Shown here: one piece after another, positions 1 to 9,062 of the stretch | How the letters are laid out: each line of letters opens with the position of its first letter | Position numbering within the stretch: position 1 is the first letter of the stretch | Origin: Ruegeria sp. EL01 | GTDB taxonomy: Bacteria > Pseudomonadota > Alphaproteobacteria > Rhodobacterales > Rhodobacteraceae | Assembly (NCBI RefSeq): GCF_900313035.1 | Contig: NZ_OMPS01000004.1 | Span: 152,099 to 216,098 of the forward strand | DNA length: 64,000 nucleotides | Direction of reading: 5' to 3' | Notes under the pieces: model-generated | Databases searched by the model: none | Seen by the model: the letters and a program-made list of their open reading frames with translations, nothing else | What the model was told of the DNA's origin: nothing | Position numbers and translations under genes: made by a program

Positions 1-852
1 CTTGCCGTCATGCATCACTGGATCGATGCGGGTCATACCGACGTTTTCCAGCACTTTGGCATGGGTGATATAGGCGTCGCCGAAGGTCATCCAGAAGCGG
101 GCGCGCTCGATCTCGGGGAAGTGGGTCGAGAGCGATTCCAGTTCTTCGTGATACATCAGGTACATGTTCTTTGGCCCAATGGCGGGAAAGTCGTATTCGA
201 CCTTATGGGTCATGGCGGGGCTGTGGTGCCATTTTCCGTTTTCCCAGTGCCGTACTTCGGCCAACACTTCGCGCAGGTTGATTTCCGGGTTGAAGTTGGT
301 GGCAAACTCCTGATCGTTGGTGCCGCCATTGGCGTCCAGCACGTCGATCTGGCGGATCGTGTCCAGCTTGTGTTTCTTCAGCCAGGTGGCGAACACTGAT
401 GTGACGCCGGGATCGAAGCCCGAACCGAGGATGGCGGCCAGACCCGCCTCTTTGAACTTGTCCTGATAGGCCCATTGCCAGTGATATTCGAACTTGGCCT
501 CATCCTCGGGCTCATAGTTTGCGGTGTCGAGATAGTGGATACCGGCCTCAAGGCAGGCGTCCATCAGCACCAGATCCTGATAGGGCAGGGCAAGGTTCAC
601 CAGCAGTTCGGCCCCGGTTTGCTTGATCAGCTTGACCGTGTCCGCCACTTTGTAGGCGTCCAATTCCGCTGTGGCGATATCAACCCCGGCACGGGTTTTG
701 ACCGCTTTGGCGATGGCGTCACATTTCGATTTCGTGCGGCTGGCCAGAGTGATTTCTGTGAAGATGTCCGAATTCATTGCCATCTTGTGCACAGCGGCGT
801 GGGATACGCCGCCCGCGCCGACAACCAGTGTTTTGCCACTCAAAGTGCCCAT
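1..852 (-). CDS. Carboxynorspermidine/carboxyspermidine synthase, 3' end cut by window edge
   Basis: Cytoplasmic NADPH-dependent enzyme of the saccharopine dehydrogenase-like family that joins aspartate semialdehyde to a diamine to give carboxy(nor)spermidine, the first step of the alternative spermidine route. The first 284 residues are visible; the family is about 400 long, so the C-terminus lies outside the window. Residues 7-15 form the Rossmann motif (LVVGAGGVS), followed by the family motif LGSGFDPGVTSVFA near residue 150. The start at 852 has a good AGGAG site about nine bases upstream. The gene directly borders the siderophore locus, and spermidine or norspermidine is the backbone of vibriobactin-like siderophores. 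That link is inference, since the enzyme also serves general polyamine supply. Confidence 0.85.
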   Translation of the reverse strand, partial: MGTLSGKTLVVGAGGVSHAAVHKMAMNSDIFTEITLASRTKSKCDAIAKAVKTRAGVDIATAELDAYKVADTVKLIKQTGAELLVNLALPYQDLVLMDACLEAGIHYLDTANYEPEDEAKFEYHWQWAYQDKFKEAGLAAILGSGFDPGVTSVFATWLKKHKLDTIRQIDVLDANGGTNDQEFATNFNPEINLREVLAEVRHWENGKWHHSPAMTHKVEYDFPAIGPKNMYLMYHEELESLSTHFPEIERARFWMTFGDAYITHAKVLENVGMTRIDPVMHDGK

Positions 853-876
853 GGGGGTGATCTCCTCTCAGGGGGG

Positions 877-960
877 TTATTCGTAATAGGTGTAGCCGTT
901 GATCGAGTCGCGATAAGCGCTCATCAGGGTTTTGCAGTCGTTGGCTTTCTCATCGTCCAC
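877..960 (-). pseudogene. C-terminal stub of a lost gene, possibly arginine decarboxylase (speA-like)
   Basis: The minus-strand frame encodes 28 residues ending in INGYTYYE and a TAA stop, only about 25 bases upstream of the carboxynorspermidine synthase start. The GYTY-acidic ending resembles the extreme C-terminus of biosynthetic arginine decarboxylase as I remember it. An in-frame TGA two codons before the first GTG closes the frame, and nothing protein-like precedes it. I read it as the tail of a polyamine gene whose body was lost when the siderophore locus was joined here. The decarboxylase identity is tentative. Confidence 0.4.
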
Positions 961-1164
961 TCCTCAGTGGTTGCTGATGAGCCAAGAACATTCCCTTATC
1001 AAATACCGTTAAATCGACCCATAGGCGCTGATGTCAGACATTCGACAATGGCAACAGGTAATGGTGTCTGTGATGCGGGACAGGCCAAACCGCTGAGAAA
1101 AGATGAGAATCTATTGTTCCCAAAACATATCTCGTTGTTCGGGCCTGCCCCTTTAGTCTAGTTA

Positions 1165-3252
1165 TCAGAACGTTTTAAGTACGCCGAAACCGACATAGCG
1201 GGGTTCAAGCAATTCGCCCTCGACTCCGCCGATTGTGCGGTTGGTCCTTTTGAAGGTTGATCCACGTTCATCGAACAGGTTGTTGACGTAGCCAAAGATC
1301 TCAATGTCGTCGCGGGGACGATAGCTGAGCCGTAGGTCGGCGACCGTGTAGCCGCTGACGGCCAATTGAGGATCATTGTTATCTGTCGAGTAGTATCCGT
1401 CGGTGAAACGAACCGTACCACCCAAAGTCCAGTTGCGCGCAAAGTCCCAATCTGCACCCAGAGACAGCATGTAGCTTGGTGAATTGCTGAACTCATTGCC
1501 CAGAAAATCAACCGAAGCTGAGCTGAACTTGGTCACCTTAGTACGCAACAAACCCAGACCACCGGTCAGACGCAGCGTATCAATCGGGCGATAATCTATA
1601 CCAAGTTCAAGGCCATATGACTTGGCTTTCTCGGCGTTGACAGTCATCGCCTGACCCACGAGGCCCGGAATTGCCACGACGACAAAACGCTGTGCGTCCG
1701 TAAAGTCGCTGTAGAACAGGTTGCCGGTCAGGAACAGGCTGTCATTCAGCAGTTGTGCACGGCCGAACAGTTCATAGTTCCAGACTGTCTCTTTGTCGAA
1801 CGGGACGTATTCGCCGGTCCGGAAGTTAAGAGACACGCCGCCCGGGTTGTAACCCTTGCTGATCAATGCACCGACAGTGGCGGTGTCGGAGATATCATAC
1901 GCAACCGAAATCCTGGGCAGCCAATCAGAGAATGTCTCTTCATAATCCAATTCCCCTCTGGCAAAGTTCGACGTACCTGAGCGTCGGATCTTGTCCTGTT
2001 GGAACCGCAGGCCCCCATTCAGTGACCACCGTTCTGCAAACCTGTAGGTGATGTCAGTAAAGATGCCGAGGTTGTCCTTGCGGTCATCAAAGCGGGAATT
2101 TCCGCGTATCTGTAAGGCTTCGTCGGAATCCGTTCTTGCCGCGTAAATGCCAACGACACCATTGACCGCGGAGTCTTCGGAACCGAACGTCAGCCGCAAT
2201 TCATTGGACAGGTTTGTCTGATCGATCTGGGCCGAGCCGAAGGTCACGGGTTCGGCAACGCGTTTCACATCGATATCCGAATATTGCAGCTGATTGATCA
2301 GCGCCATGCCGTTCCCGAACTCATAACCGATATCAGCAATGGTGGTGTTGGTGCGTTGCTTCCAGCTGGGGTTGCTAGCTGTTGTGCTGATAGGTTCTTC
2401 GAACGGTGCGTCGGCTGCCTCGGTGGTTGGACGGTTTGTGTCCGTGTACGAATAAGTCAGTTTTGCCGTCAGACCGGGAATGTCGGTTGGCGTCCAAAGA
2501 AATTTCAGGCGAGCATTCTTGCTTTCGAAATTCTGGTCCGTCGCGCCGCGCGCGAAACGCGGGTTGGTGTAGTCGATGAACGTATCCCGAGAAAAGTAAT
2601 CAAGCGCGATTCTGGCGGCAAACTGCTCAGACAGCGGGGCCGAATATGCAAGCGAAGCCCGCTTGCGGTTATTGCCGCCAAACTGCAATTGCGCGGCACC
2701 TTCCTGATAGAAAGTCGGGTCCTTGGTGTTGACGATGATTGCACCTGCGATGCTGTTTGCGCCCTGTGCAGTCGTTTGTGGGCCGCGGAACACCTCGATC
2801 GTGCCTACATCCCAGACCGAGTCGGCGCCAAAGACCAACTCATTATAGCTGAGGTAGTGTCCGTCCAGATTGACAGTTGCACGGGGAACTGTGCCGCCAA
2901 AGAATGCACCGGCGCCGGTGTTTGGTCCCTGCGCCTCTTGGCCACGAATGACAGGCGCGCCGACCGTTGCAGGGTATAGAACGTTTGGTGTGCCTTCAAC
3001 TGCATCACGCACATCGGCAACGGATGGTTTGGCTTCCAGGTTTTCCGAAGTGATCACGGAAACCGAACTTGCGGTTTCGCGAATGGTCCTGTCTACCTTT
3101 TCCCCGGTGACAATAATTTCCTGAAGCTCGAAGACTTCGGTGTCTTCTGGTGGCTCAGAACTTTCCTGAGCCTGCGCGGATACGCTTGAGCAAGTTGCCA
3201 GAGCAACAATGCTCGCACGACTCAACAGCCGCCCGAATGTGCGCCGTTTCAT
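1165..3252 (-). CDS. TonB-dependent outer-membrane siderophore receptor
   Basis: Outer-membrane gated channel that takes up a ferric siderophore with energy from TonB. The 695-residue product has a signal peptide (MKRRTFGRLL then a hydrophobic stretch to about residue 29, AQAQ), a TonB-box-like EIIVTG near residue 46, a plug domain containing IEVFRGPQTT about residue 155, and a 22-strand barrel ending in phenylalanine (GFGVLKTF). A longer frame upstream exists, but this start follows a GGACCAAGGA site and is the only one giving a clean signal peptide. It is transcribed away from the IclR-type gene and lies at the edge of the siderophore cluster, so the most likely ligand is the product of that cluster. 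Sequence alone cannot name the ligand. Confidence 0.9.
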   Translation of the reverse strand: MKRRTFGRLLSRASIVALATCSSVSAQAQESSEPPEDTEVFELQEIIVTGEKVDRTIRETASSVSVITSENLEAKPSVADVRDAVEGTPNVLYPATVGAPVIRGQEAQGPNTGAGAFFGGTVPRATVNLDGHYLSYNELVFGADSVWDVGTIEVFRGPQTTAQGANSIAGAIIVNTKDPTFYQEGAAQLQFGGNNRKRASLAYSAPLSEQFAARIALDYFSRDTFIDYTNPRFARGATDQNFESKNARLKFLWTPTDIPGLTAKLTYSYTDTNRPTTEAADAPFEEPISTTASNPSWKQRTNTTIADIGYEFGNGMALINQLQYSDIDVKRVAEPVTFGSAQIDQTNLSNELRLTFGSEDSAVNGVVGIYAARTDSDEALQIRGNSRFDDRKDNLGIFTDITYRFAERWSLNGGLRFQQDKIRRSGTSNFARGELDYEETFSDWLPRISVAYDISDTATVGALISKGYNPGGVSLNFRTGEYVPFDKETVWNYELFGRAQLLNDSLFLTGNLFYSDFTDAQRFVVVAIPGLVGQAMTVNAEKAKSYGLELGIDYRPIDTLRLTGGLGLLRTKVTKFSSASVDFLGNEFSNSPSYMLSLGADWDFARNWTLGGTVRFTDGYYSTDNNDPQLAVSGYTVADLRLSYRPRDDIEIFGYVNNLFDERGSTFKRTNRTIGGVEGELLEPRYVGFGVLKTF

Positions 3253-3398
3253 TCCTTGGTCCCTCTGTATTTTTGGACTGTCCGGCTGTCGAAACTTGCT
3301 GCAGTCAATGGATTGTTTGACCGGCCTCTGCATGGCTGGCCGAGTCACAATCTGACTCTGGCTGGCGAGTGGATTTACTACCGGCGGCTTCCACATGG

Positions 3399-3431
3399 CA
3401 GAATGCATTCCGCATTGCAATAAGAATTCTT
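3399..3431. promoter_or_regulatory. Two palindromes between receptor gene and IclR-type gene
   Basis: A perfect 10-base palindrome GAATGCATTC (3401-3410, imperfectly extended to GCAGAATGCATTCCGC) is followed 11 bases later by a second, AAGAATTCTT (3422-3431). Both lie in the divergent promoter region, about 150 bases upstream of the receptor start and 130-160 bases upstream of the regulator start. They are candidate operators for the IclR-type protein or for an iron regulator. I could not match them with confidence to a known alphaproteobacterial iron box. Confidence 0.4.
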
Positions 3432-3562
3432 GATACTACTTACCTCGAAATTGCACCAGATGGACGCAATCCACCCAGCGTATGCATCGAATGAGAATGG
3501 TTGACGGGTCTGTCTTGTCGTCCCAACATATTGGCGTTCCCGAACAAAGGACCGGATCAGCA

Positions 3563-4378
3563 ATGGCAACTCAAAAGAGCAGTTTGTCACAGAAAAGATC
3601 GGTGGCTTCCGATCCCCCGAGAAAGGGCACGATACAGTCGGTATCGATCGCGGCGCGCTTTCTGTCCATTTTGGCGAATTCCGAGGGGCCACTTGCCCTG
3701 AGTGAAATCGCCAGACGCGCGGAAACGGGCAACTCGACCGCGCACCGCTACCTGAGTTCGCTGCAGCAGGAAGGTCTTGCCACACAAGAGCTTGCGTCCG
3801 GCCATTATGATCTGGGTCCAGCGGCGCTTGGGATCGGGCTTGCAGCGCTGCAGCGACTGGATCCGATTGAGATCGCAGCGCAGCAAATGAAGCAGTTGGC
3901 AAGCCGCGTTGCGGCCAGTGCTGGCGTTGTTGTCTGGACAGAGCGCGGGCCGACGGTGGTGCGTTGGTATCGCAGTGCATATTTTTCGATCAGTTCGCTC
4001 AGCCTCGGCGATGTACTGCCTGTCGACAATTCGGCCTGCGGTCTGGCGTTCCAGGCATTCCTGCCCTCTGCCATGATCAAAGTCGCACGGCGTAACCAGC
4101 CACCCACAACGCGAGGCAAGCCGCCGCAGCGCGACGTATTGGATGAGATACGGACATCCGGTCTGGCGGAATTGAACAGCCACCTGATGTCTGAGGTCAC
4201 CGGGCAGGCGGTTCCGGTATTTGATGCGCAGAACGAAATTGTGTGTGCGATGACCATCGTGGCCGATCTGGGCAGTACAGTCGGCCCGAGCGCGGATGGC
4301 GCATTGGCGGAGGCGGGGCAGGCGGTTGCCCAAATGACCGGTACGACACGATGGGTAGGATTTTCGCCGACACGCTGA
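3563..4378 (+). CDS. IclR-family transcriptional regulator
   Basis: Cytoplasmic DNA-binding regulator of 271 residues. It has an N-terminal winged helix-turn-helix (residues about 20-80, with LSEIARRAETGNSTAHRYLS as recognition region) and a C-terminal GAF-like effector domain (about 95-265). The start was placed at the ATG giving MATQKSS; an upstream in-frame ATG at 3482 would add 27 residues with no family similarity. The gene diverges from the siderophore receptor and precedes the NRPS gene on the same strand, with a terminator between. IclR proteins often sense aromatic acids such as protocatechuate or p-hydroxybenzoate, so sensing salicylate, DHB or the siderophore is an attractive inference. 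Such a regulator is unusual for siderophore loci. Confidence 0.85.
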   Translation: MATQKSSLSQKRSVASDPPRKGTIQSVSIAARFLSILANSEGPLALSEIARRAETGNSTAHRYLSSLQQEGLATQELASGHYDLGPAALGIGLAALQRLDPIEIAAQQMKQLASRVAASAGVVVWTERGPTVVRWYRSAYFSISSLSLGDVLPVDNSACGLAFQAFLPSAMIKVARRNQPPTTRGKPPQRDVLDEIRTSGLAELNSHLMSEVTGQAVPVFDAQNEIVCAMTIVADLGSTVGPSADGALAEAGQAVAQMTGTTRWVGFSPTR

Positions 4379-4733
4379 GACTGCTTGACAATCAATCGTT
4401 GGAGTTTTTAGGGTCCGGCCAATCTGCCAGACCCAGCTGACTCACGGCAAGGCCGACTTGCTGGCAGGCATGACCTACGGGTCGTGTTGTCATGCCGCTT
4501 TGCGCGGCGTTTTTGTGGATCAGCAAACCATGCGCTTTTCTCGTGGATTATCCAGCCGAGGCTTTGTGGCCGAGAGTCACACGCATAGCGGGAGTCTTGT
4601 GTGGAGATGCGCGTTCAGATTTCTGTTTCAGCGCCCAATCCAATCGCCCGCGCATCTTCCAGACCCGAATCTCGCATTCACATCAGCGATTGGCGGATCT
4701 GACCTCATTTTCACTCAATAAACGAGACCTTCC
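4379..4733 (+). other. 355-base intergenic region before the first NRPS gene
   Basis: No gene is seen. The region holds the terminator of the IclR-type gene at 4492-4514 and then about 220 bases that must contain the promoter of the NRPS gene. No clear iron box or repeat was recognised in it. Confidence 0.5.
4492..4514 (+). terminator. Intrinsic terminator after the IclR-type gene
   Basis: ATGCCGC (4492-4498) pairs with GCGGCGT (4504-4510) around the loop TTTGC, including one G-T pair. A run of T follows directly. Confidence 0.7.
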
Positions 4734-7610
4734 ATGCCCCACGACTTTCAGGATCTGCTCAGCCCGTCTGAATGCAATCAACTCGATGCCTCGGTGAAAA
4801 CACCAGAACCGACAGCCCATCAGGAACATATATGGCTCCGCCAGGCGCAATGCCCCGAAGAAACTCTGGTTCAGGTCGCGGCAGTTGACCTGCCTGAAAC
4901 CGTTGATACCCAACGTTTGCTCAACGCACTCAGCAATTTGACGAATTTGCTGCCAGAAGCGGGCTACGGTTATCTCTTTGACGACAACGGGCAACTTGTC
5001 AGATCCCCGCTCGGGCAGGTGCCCGTTGCGTGTGATCATGTCAGTGATGAGCGTGCGCTTATCGACATTCTGATGAGTGCGCAGGCGAAAGAATGGGATC
5101 TGAGCAAACAGCCCCCTATTGGCGCGCGCTTGCTGTTGGGACCTGATCATCGCGCACTCGCCATTTTCCGGCACCGGGTGTCAGAAGATGTGCTACCGTT
5201 TTCTGTGCTTTTCGATGCCATATCAGCGGCTTATGACGGCAGAGACTTTGCGGTTTCACCAGCGCCGCTGAATGCGTCTGTTTCCTTCGGTGCGATTGAG
5301 GAAAGCGGTGAGGACTCACCGCTCGCCTGGATGCGCCTGCAATCCGACATGCGGCTTGCGGGGGTCTCGTCCACCGCAATCGAACACCGGATGAGCGGGG
5401 TTTGGCGGGGCGCGCTGGCGCATCATCACCAGATCTCGCTGCCGCTCACTTCAGCTCCGCTGTTGATCGGGCATCATGATGATGACGCTGTCCTGCTTGC
5501 CCGGATCACGAGTATTTTGCTGCGAATGCTGTGCCAGATGAGCGGTAAAGCAGGGGCAACGGTTGACTATCTGACACAGGGCGCAGCCGCTTTCGATCTT
5601 GGCCATGCCGCGGCATCCTCTCCTCGTTTGCAACTGCATTGGCACAACACGGCGGGTGGCGATGAAACCCTCTGCGCGGCCCTGAGTGTATTGAAGACCG
5701 AGGTCGCGGAAGTACCCAAATCGGCCCCGATAGCGATCTCCCTGCTGGCCAAACAGCAAGCAACCATGGAACTAGACGGAAACCGATGCACGCCGTTGAC
5801 GATACCGACGGCCGCGCCTGTTCCGGATCTAACCCTAGGATTGCGTTTGGACGGCACACAGCAGCTGAGGATCGAGCTTGTGACCGATCGTGCACTCTCG
5901 GTCAGCGCCGGTCCGCTTCTTCTTGAGCGGCTGGTTGGCATTCTTCAGGGGCGACAACCGATCCCCGAAGCTGGTCCAATTCCCGCCCAACCCGAGCAGT
6001 CCGGGTCACGCTCGACCGATGACATCGCACAAATCATCCTGGCCGAGTTTCGGGACGCTCTGTCCAGTCCCGACATGTCCGAGGATGATGACTTTTTTGA
6101 CCATGGTGGCCATTCGCTGGTTGCGACCCGGGTTATCGGGCGGTTGCTGAGCCAGCATGGGCTGGAGATCCGGTTTGCAGATCTGTTCAGCCATGCGTCT
6201 GCAAAACGCTTGGCATCAAGGGCGCATCGGGTGGAAGCAGCGCCATCAGTCGAGCCTGTCATCATCAAAGACGACGGGGATCAGGGGCCGTTTCCACTGT
6301 CTCTTGCACAGCAGTCGTTGTGGCGGGCTTACGCGGCGTTTGGAAAGGGCGCGATCTTCAACATACCGTTCGCCCTACGGTTCATTGACCACGTGGATGA
6401 GCAGGTTTTTGAGCTGGCCTTTCGTGACCTGATGGAACGGCATCCCATTCTGCGCTCTTTGCATTCTGATGAGGGCGGAGAGCCCGTGCATCAGATCGTT
6501 CCGTTTGATCAACTGGATGATCATCGCTGGTTCTGGTCCAGTGAGGACAGCCGCGATACGGACCGCAATGCCGAGGCGCATCATGTCTTTGACCTCGGTT
6601 GCGAATTACCACTGCGCCTGCGGTTTATGATGGACCCCGAAAGTGATGAACAGATATTGTCGATGTTGTTTCACCACGTCGTGTTGGATGAGTGGTCGGT
6701 CAATTTGCTGATGGACGAACTGGCGATTGCTTATCGCTGCCGTGCCGGTGGGCGCACACCGGAATGGACAACCAGCCCCATGCCGTTCCACTGTTTCACG
6801 CAATCGCAGAATGACGCGGGGCTGAATGAGGCACACGTGTCCTATTGGGCGGACAAGCTTACCGGCGCTCCGCGCGCGGCGCCCTTGTTCCCAGAGGATC
6901 TCGACGAGAGTGTTCCGAGCTCTCCGAAAGGCGGTTGGGTTGAACTGACTTTGAACCCGGAGGTTGCCGACGGGCTATATATGCTGGCCAAAGAGCAGGA
7001 GGCGTCGCTGTTCAATGTCGTTTATGCGGCCATAGCGACCAGTCTCAGCCAGCTGAGCGGTCAACAAGACCTTGTCATCGGGACATCAGCGTCGGGCCGC
7101 AACAGGGCCGAGTATTTTGATACGATTGGCTATTTTACGACCGTGGTCGCGCACCGAGTGCAGATCACAGCGGATACAACTGCGGCATCGCTGATACACT
7201 CGGTGCGCGATGAGGTCGCCGAGTCGTTGCCGCATAGCGAGATTCCACTGGATCTGGTCGGGCGCCGCCTGACCGGAGGTGAGTCACCGGCCATGGAAAC
7301 CATGTTCGAAGCGTTTATTCAGATACACGCCCAGAACAAGCTGAACGGCTCACTTACGGACGCGAAGGGCCGGGATATCGCGTTCCGGCAAATCGACCCG
7401 GATAAGTCTGAAACTCTGCTGGGTCTGCAATTCGAAGTGCTGGAGGAGACAGTAGGCGAGAAACGCGGTATTCGGGTGATGATGAGCTATCGCGCGGACC
7501 GGTACGGACCCGAACGGGTCGAGCAAATCCGCGATACGTTGAACACTGTGTTCACCCGTTTTGCGGAACCCAGCATGGCTGCCCGCGCATTGCCGGTGCG
7601 GGCCAACTGA
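4734..7610 (+). CDS. NRPS: degenerate C - PCP - C (VibF C-terminal half equivalent)
   Basis: Siderophore synthetase of 958 residues with no adenylation domain. Residues about 30-420 form a condensation-like domain whose catalytic HHxxxDG is replaced by HRVSEDV (147-153), so it should be inactive. A carrier protein follows (about 440-505) with an intact GGHS motif, Ser461. The C-terminal condensation domain (about 515-950) has HHVVLDE at 647-653. Vibriobactin synthetase VibF ends in the same order, C1-PCP-C2, and its C1 is reported to be dispensable while C2 acylates the secondary amine of the polyamine. The protein therefore looks like the separated second half of a VibF-like enzyme, the other half being encoded at 9063-13478. 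There is no thioesterase domain, as expected for release by amide formation. A terminator follows the stop codon. Confidence 0.85.
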   Translation: MPHDFQDLLSPSECNQLDASVKTPEPTAHQEHIWLRQAQCPEETLVQVAAVDLPETVDTQRLLNALSNLTNLLPEAGYGYLFDDNGQLVRSPLGQVPVACDHVSDERALIDILMSAQAKEWDLSKQPPIGARLLLGPDHRALAIFRHRVSEDVLPFSVLFDAISAAYDGRDFAVSPAPLNASVSFGAIEESGEDSPLAWMRLQSDMRLAGVSSTAIEHRMSGVWRGALAHHHQISLPLTSAPLLIGHHDDDAVLLARITSILLRMLCQMSGKAGATVDYLTQGAAAFDLGHAAASSPRLQLHWHNTAGGDETLCAALSVLKTEVAEVPKSAPIAISLLAKQQATMELDGNRCTPLTIPTAAPVPDLTLGLRLDGTQQLRIELVTDRALSVSAGPLLLERLVGILQGRQPIPEAGPIPAQPEQSGSRSTDDIAQIILAEFRDALSSPDMSEDDDFFDHGGHSLVATRVIGRLLSQHGLEIRFADLFSHASAKRLASRAHRVEAAPSVEPVIIKDDGDQGPFPLSLAQQSLWRAYAAFGKGAIFNIPFALRFIDHVDEQVFELAFRDLMERHPILRSLHSDEGGEPVHQIVPFDQLDDHRWFWSSEDSRDTDRNAEAHHVFDLGCELPLRLRFMMDPESDEQILSMLFHHVVLDEWSVNLLMDELAIAYRCRAGGRTPEWTTSPMPFHCFTQSQNDAGLNEAHVSYWADKLTGAPRAAPLFPEDLDESVPSSPKGGWVELTLNPEVADGLYMLAKEQEASLFNVVYAAIATSLSQLSGQQDLVIGTSASGRNRAEYFDTIGYFTTVVAHRVQITADTTAASLIHSVRDEVAESLPHSEIPLDLVGRRLTGGESPAMETMFEAFIQIHAQNKLNGSLTDAKGRDIAFRQIDPDKSETLLGLQFEVLEETVGEKRGIRVMMSYRADRYGPERVEQIRDTLNTVFTRFAEPSMAARALPVRAN

Positions 7611-7620
7611 CACGGAACAC

Positions 7621-7645
7621 GAGGCGCCCTTGAGCGCCTCTTTTT
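7621..7645 (+). terminator. Intrinsic terminator after the first NRPS gene
   Basis: Perfect 7-base stem GAGGCGC (7621-7627) / GCGCCTC (7634-7640) with loop CCTTGA, followed by TTTTT. It fills the 37-base gap between the convergent NRPS and VibH-like genes. Confidence 0.9.
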
Positions 7646-7647
7646 CT

Positions 7648-9018
7648 TCAGGCCAGCGTGGCTTCGCGGGCACCCAGCACAAGGTCTTCGATCGGTTGTA
7701 ACGGGCTTTCCGGACGGATAGCTCGGCTCAAATATTCGGGTAGCGCGCGCAGGTGCATGTCAAACTCGGCTTGGCTGGTCAGAGCCGGATCTGCATCCAG
7801 TTGTAATTTCATCTCGTGCCCCTGGCTGTTTGCCCGGAATGTGAGGTTGAAGCCATCTGCAGGTCCGTTCGAGAGAACGACCCGTTTGCTGTCGCATCCG
7901 TGAATGTCTGGCTCTTCAAATGGCATCACATTGATCAGAGGTGAAAAGAAAAACCGTTTTCCCGATCCTATCCCGTGGTCGGCCGCAATTTGCTCGACCC
8001 GATACCGACCGTGACGGCGCATCTGGCGCAATTCACGACCGGAACGCTTGAGAAAGCTGTTCAGATCTTCCCCACTGGCCCCGGTTTTCAGATAGAAGGG
8101 CAGGATGTTTACCCCCAGCGAGGGGATCAGAGCATTCACGCTTCCCATGCGGCTCATGAAAGGCAACCAGACCGGCAAGACCCGATCCGATCCCTTACTT
8201 GAAACAGCCTCGGGAATGCGATGCAACAAGTAAGCGCCGGAAATGAGCACCAGCATGTCCGGCCAGCTTAGACCGGTCTCTTTGGCAAGCGACAACAGCC
8301 CCTGTTCAGTCTCAGCAGAAATCGGGCATTCACCCCAAAGGCCTTCGACCCCGTAATCCTCGCCACCTTTTTCCAGGACTTCCAAATGACCTGGTTCGGA
8401 CAGGCGATCTTTCCAATATGCCTGGTCCGACTCGTAGCGGGCGCCGTCGGAATAGGTCAGGTCTTCGTCGATGAAGTTGGAATACGAACGGAAGGCTGTA
8501 CCTTGTTCAGATTTACCCAACCGGTGCAGATAAAGCTGCGCCACCCGCTGTTCCAGAAGCAGCATGCTATAGCCGTCCAGAACGATGTGATGACCCCGAT
8601 TATACCAAATCCAGTGGTCGTCACCCAGGTGCAGCAGCCATTGCTGGGACAAGGGCTGTGAGCGTAAATCGATCACCTTGTCCATGTCCTGATGCATCAG
8701 GTGCAGCGCCTGGTGCCGTGGGTCTTTTTCACGGCGCAGATCCAGCCGCCGCAAAACAGGCCGATACTCCGGGTCGCAGTTTTGCATTGGGAAGGGCGCA
8801 TCAGGCACAGTGTGGAACCGCACGCTAAGGGTTTCGGCTTCGTCGCAGGTTTGTTGAATGGCCCAACTCAGCGCATCATCGTCAACCTGCCCTTTCATTT
8901 CGACAAAATGCGCTACGGTTGAAACGGGTAGGTCGGGGTGGAAAGTGAATTCCTCCCAGAAGTCCTTCTGGGCCAATGTCAGCGGCATCAGACGCTTGAG
9001 ATCAGTAATATCGGGCAT
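7648..9018 (-). CDS. Free-standing condensation enzyme, VibH-like amide synthase
   Basis: Single condensation domain of 456 residues with no carrier or adenylation domain. The catalytic motif HHIVLDGYS (143-151) is intact. VibH of Vibrio cholerae has this size and architecture and joins DHB carried on an aryl carrier protein to a primary amine of free norspermidine. By analogy this enzyme should acylate the primary amines of spermidine or norspermidine with an aryl acid. It lies 44 bases downstream of the Cy-Cy-A gene on the same strand, so the two are probably co-transcribed. The choice of polyamine and acyl group cannot be read from the sequence. Confidence 0.85.
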   Translation of the reverse strand: MPDITDLKRLMPLTLAQKDFWEEFTFHPDLPVSTVAHFVEMKGQVDDDALSWAIQQTCDEAETLSVRFHTVPDAPFPMQNCDPEYRPVLRRLDLRREKDPRHQALHLMHQDMDKVIDLRSQPLSQQWLLHLGDDHWIWYNRGHHIVLDGYSMLLLEQRVAQLYLHRLGKSEQGTAFRSYSNFIDEDLTYSDGARYESDQAYWKDRLSEPGHLEVLEKGGEDYGVEGLWGECPISAETEQGLLSLAKETGLSWPDMLVLISGAYLLHRIPEAVSSKGSDRVLPVWLPFMSRMGSVNALIPSLGVNILPFYLKTGASGEDLNSFLKRSGRELRQMRRHGRYRVEQIAADHGIGSGKRFFFSPLINVMPFEEPDIHGCDSKRVVLSNGPADGFNLTFRANSQGHEMKLQLDADPALTSQAEFDMHLRALPEYLSRAIRPESPLQPIEDLVLGAREATLA

Positions 9019-9062
9019 TTTGCTTCCTTAAAATTTGGTCGTTTCCGCGTTTGATTCGAGCG

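Noticed and set aside
3422..3431. AAGAATTCTT as an Irr-type ICE box
   Set aside because: The spacing and flanks do not fit the ICE consensus I know (TTTAGAA-type halves around a central base), so it is listed only as a palindrome.
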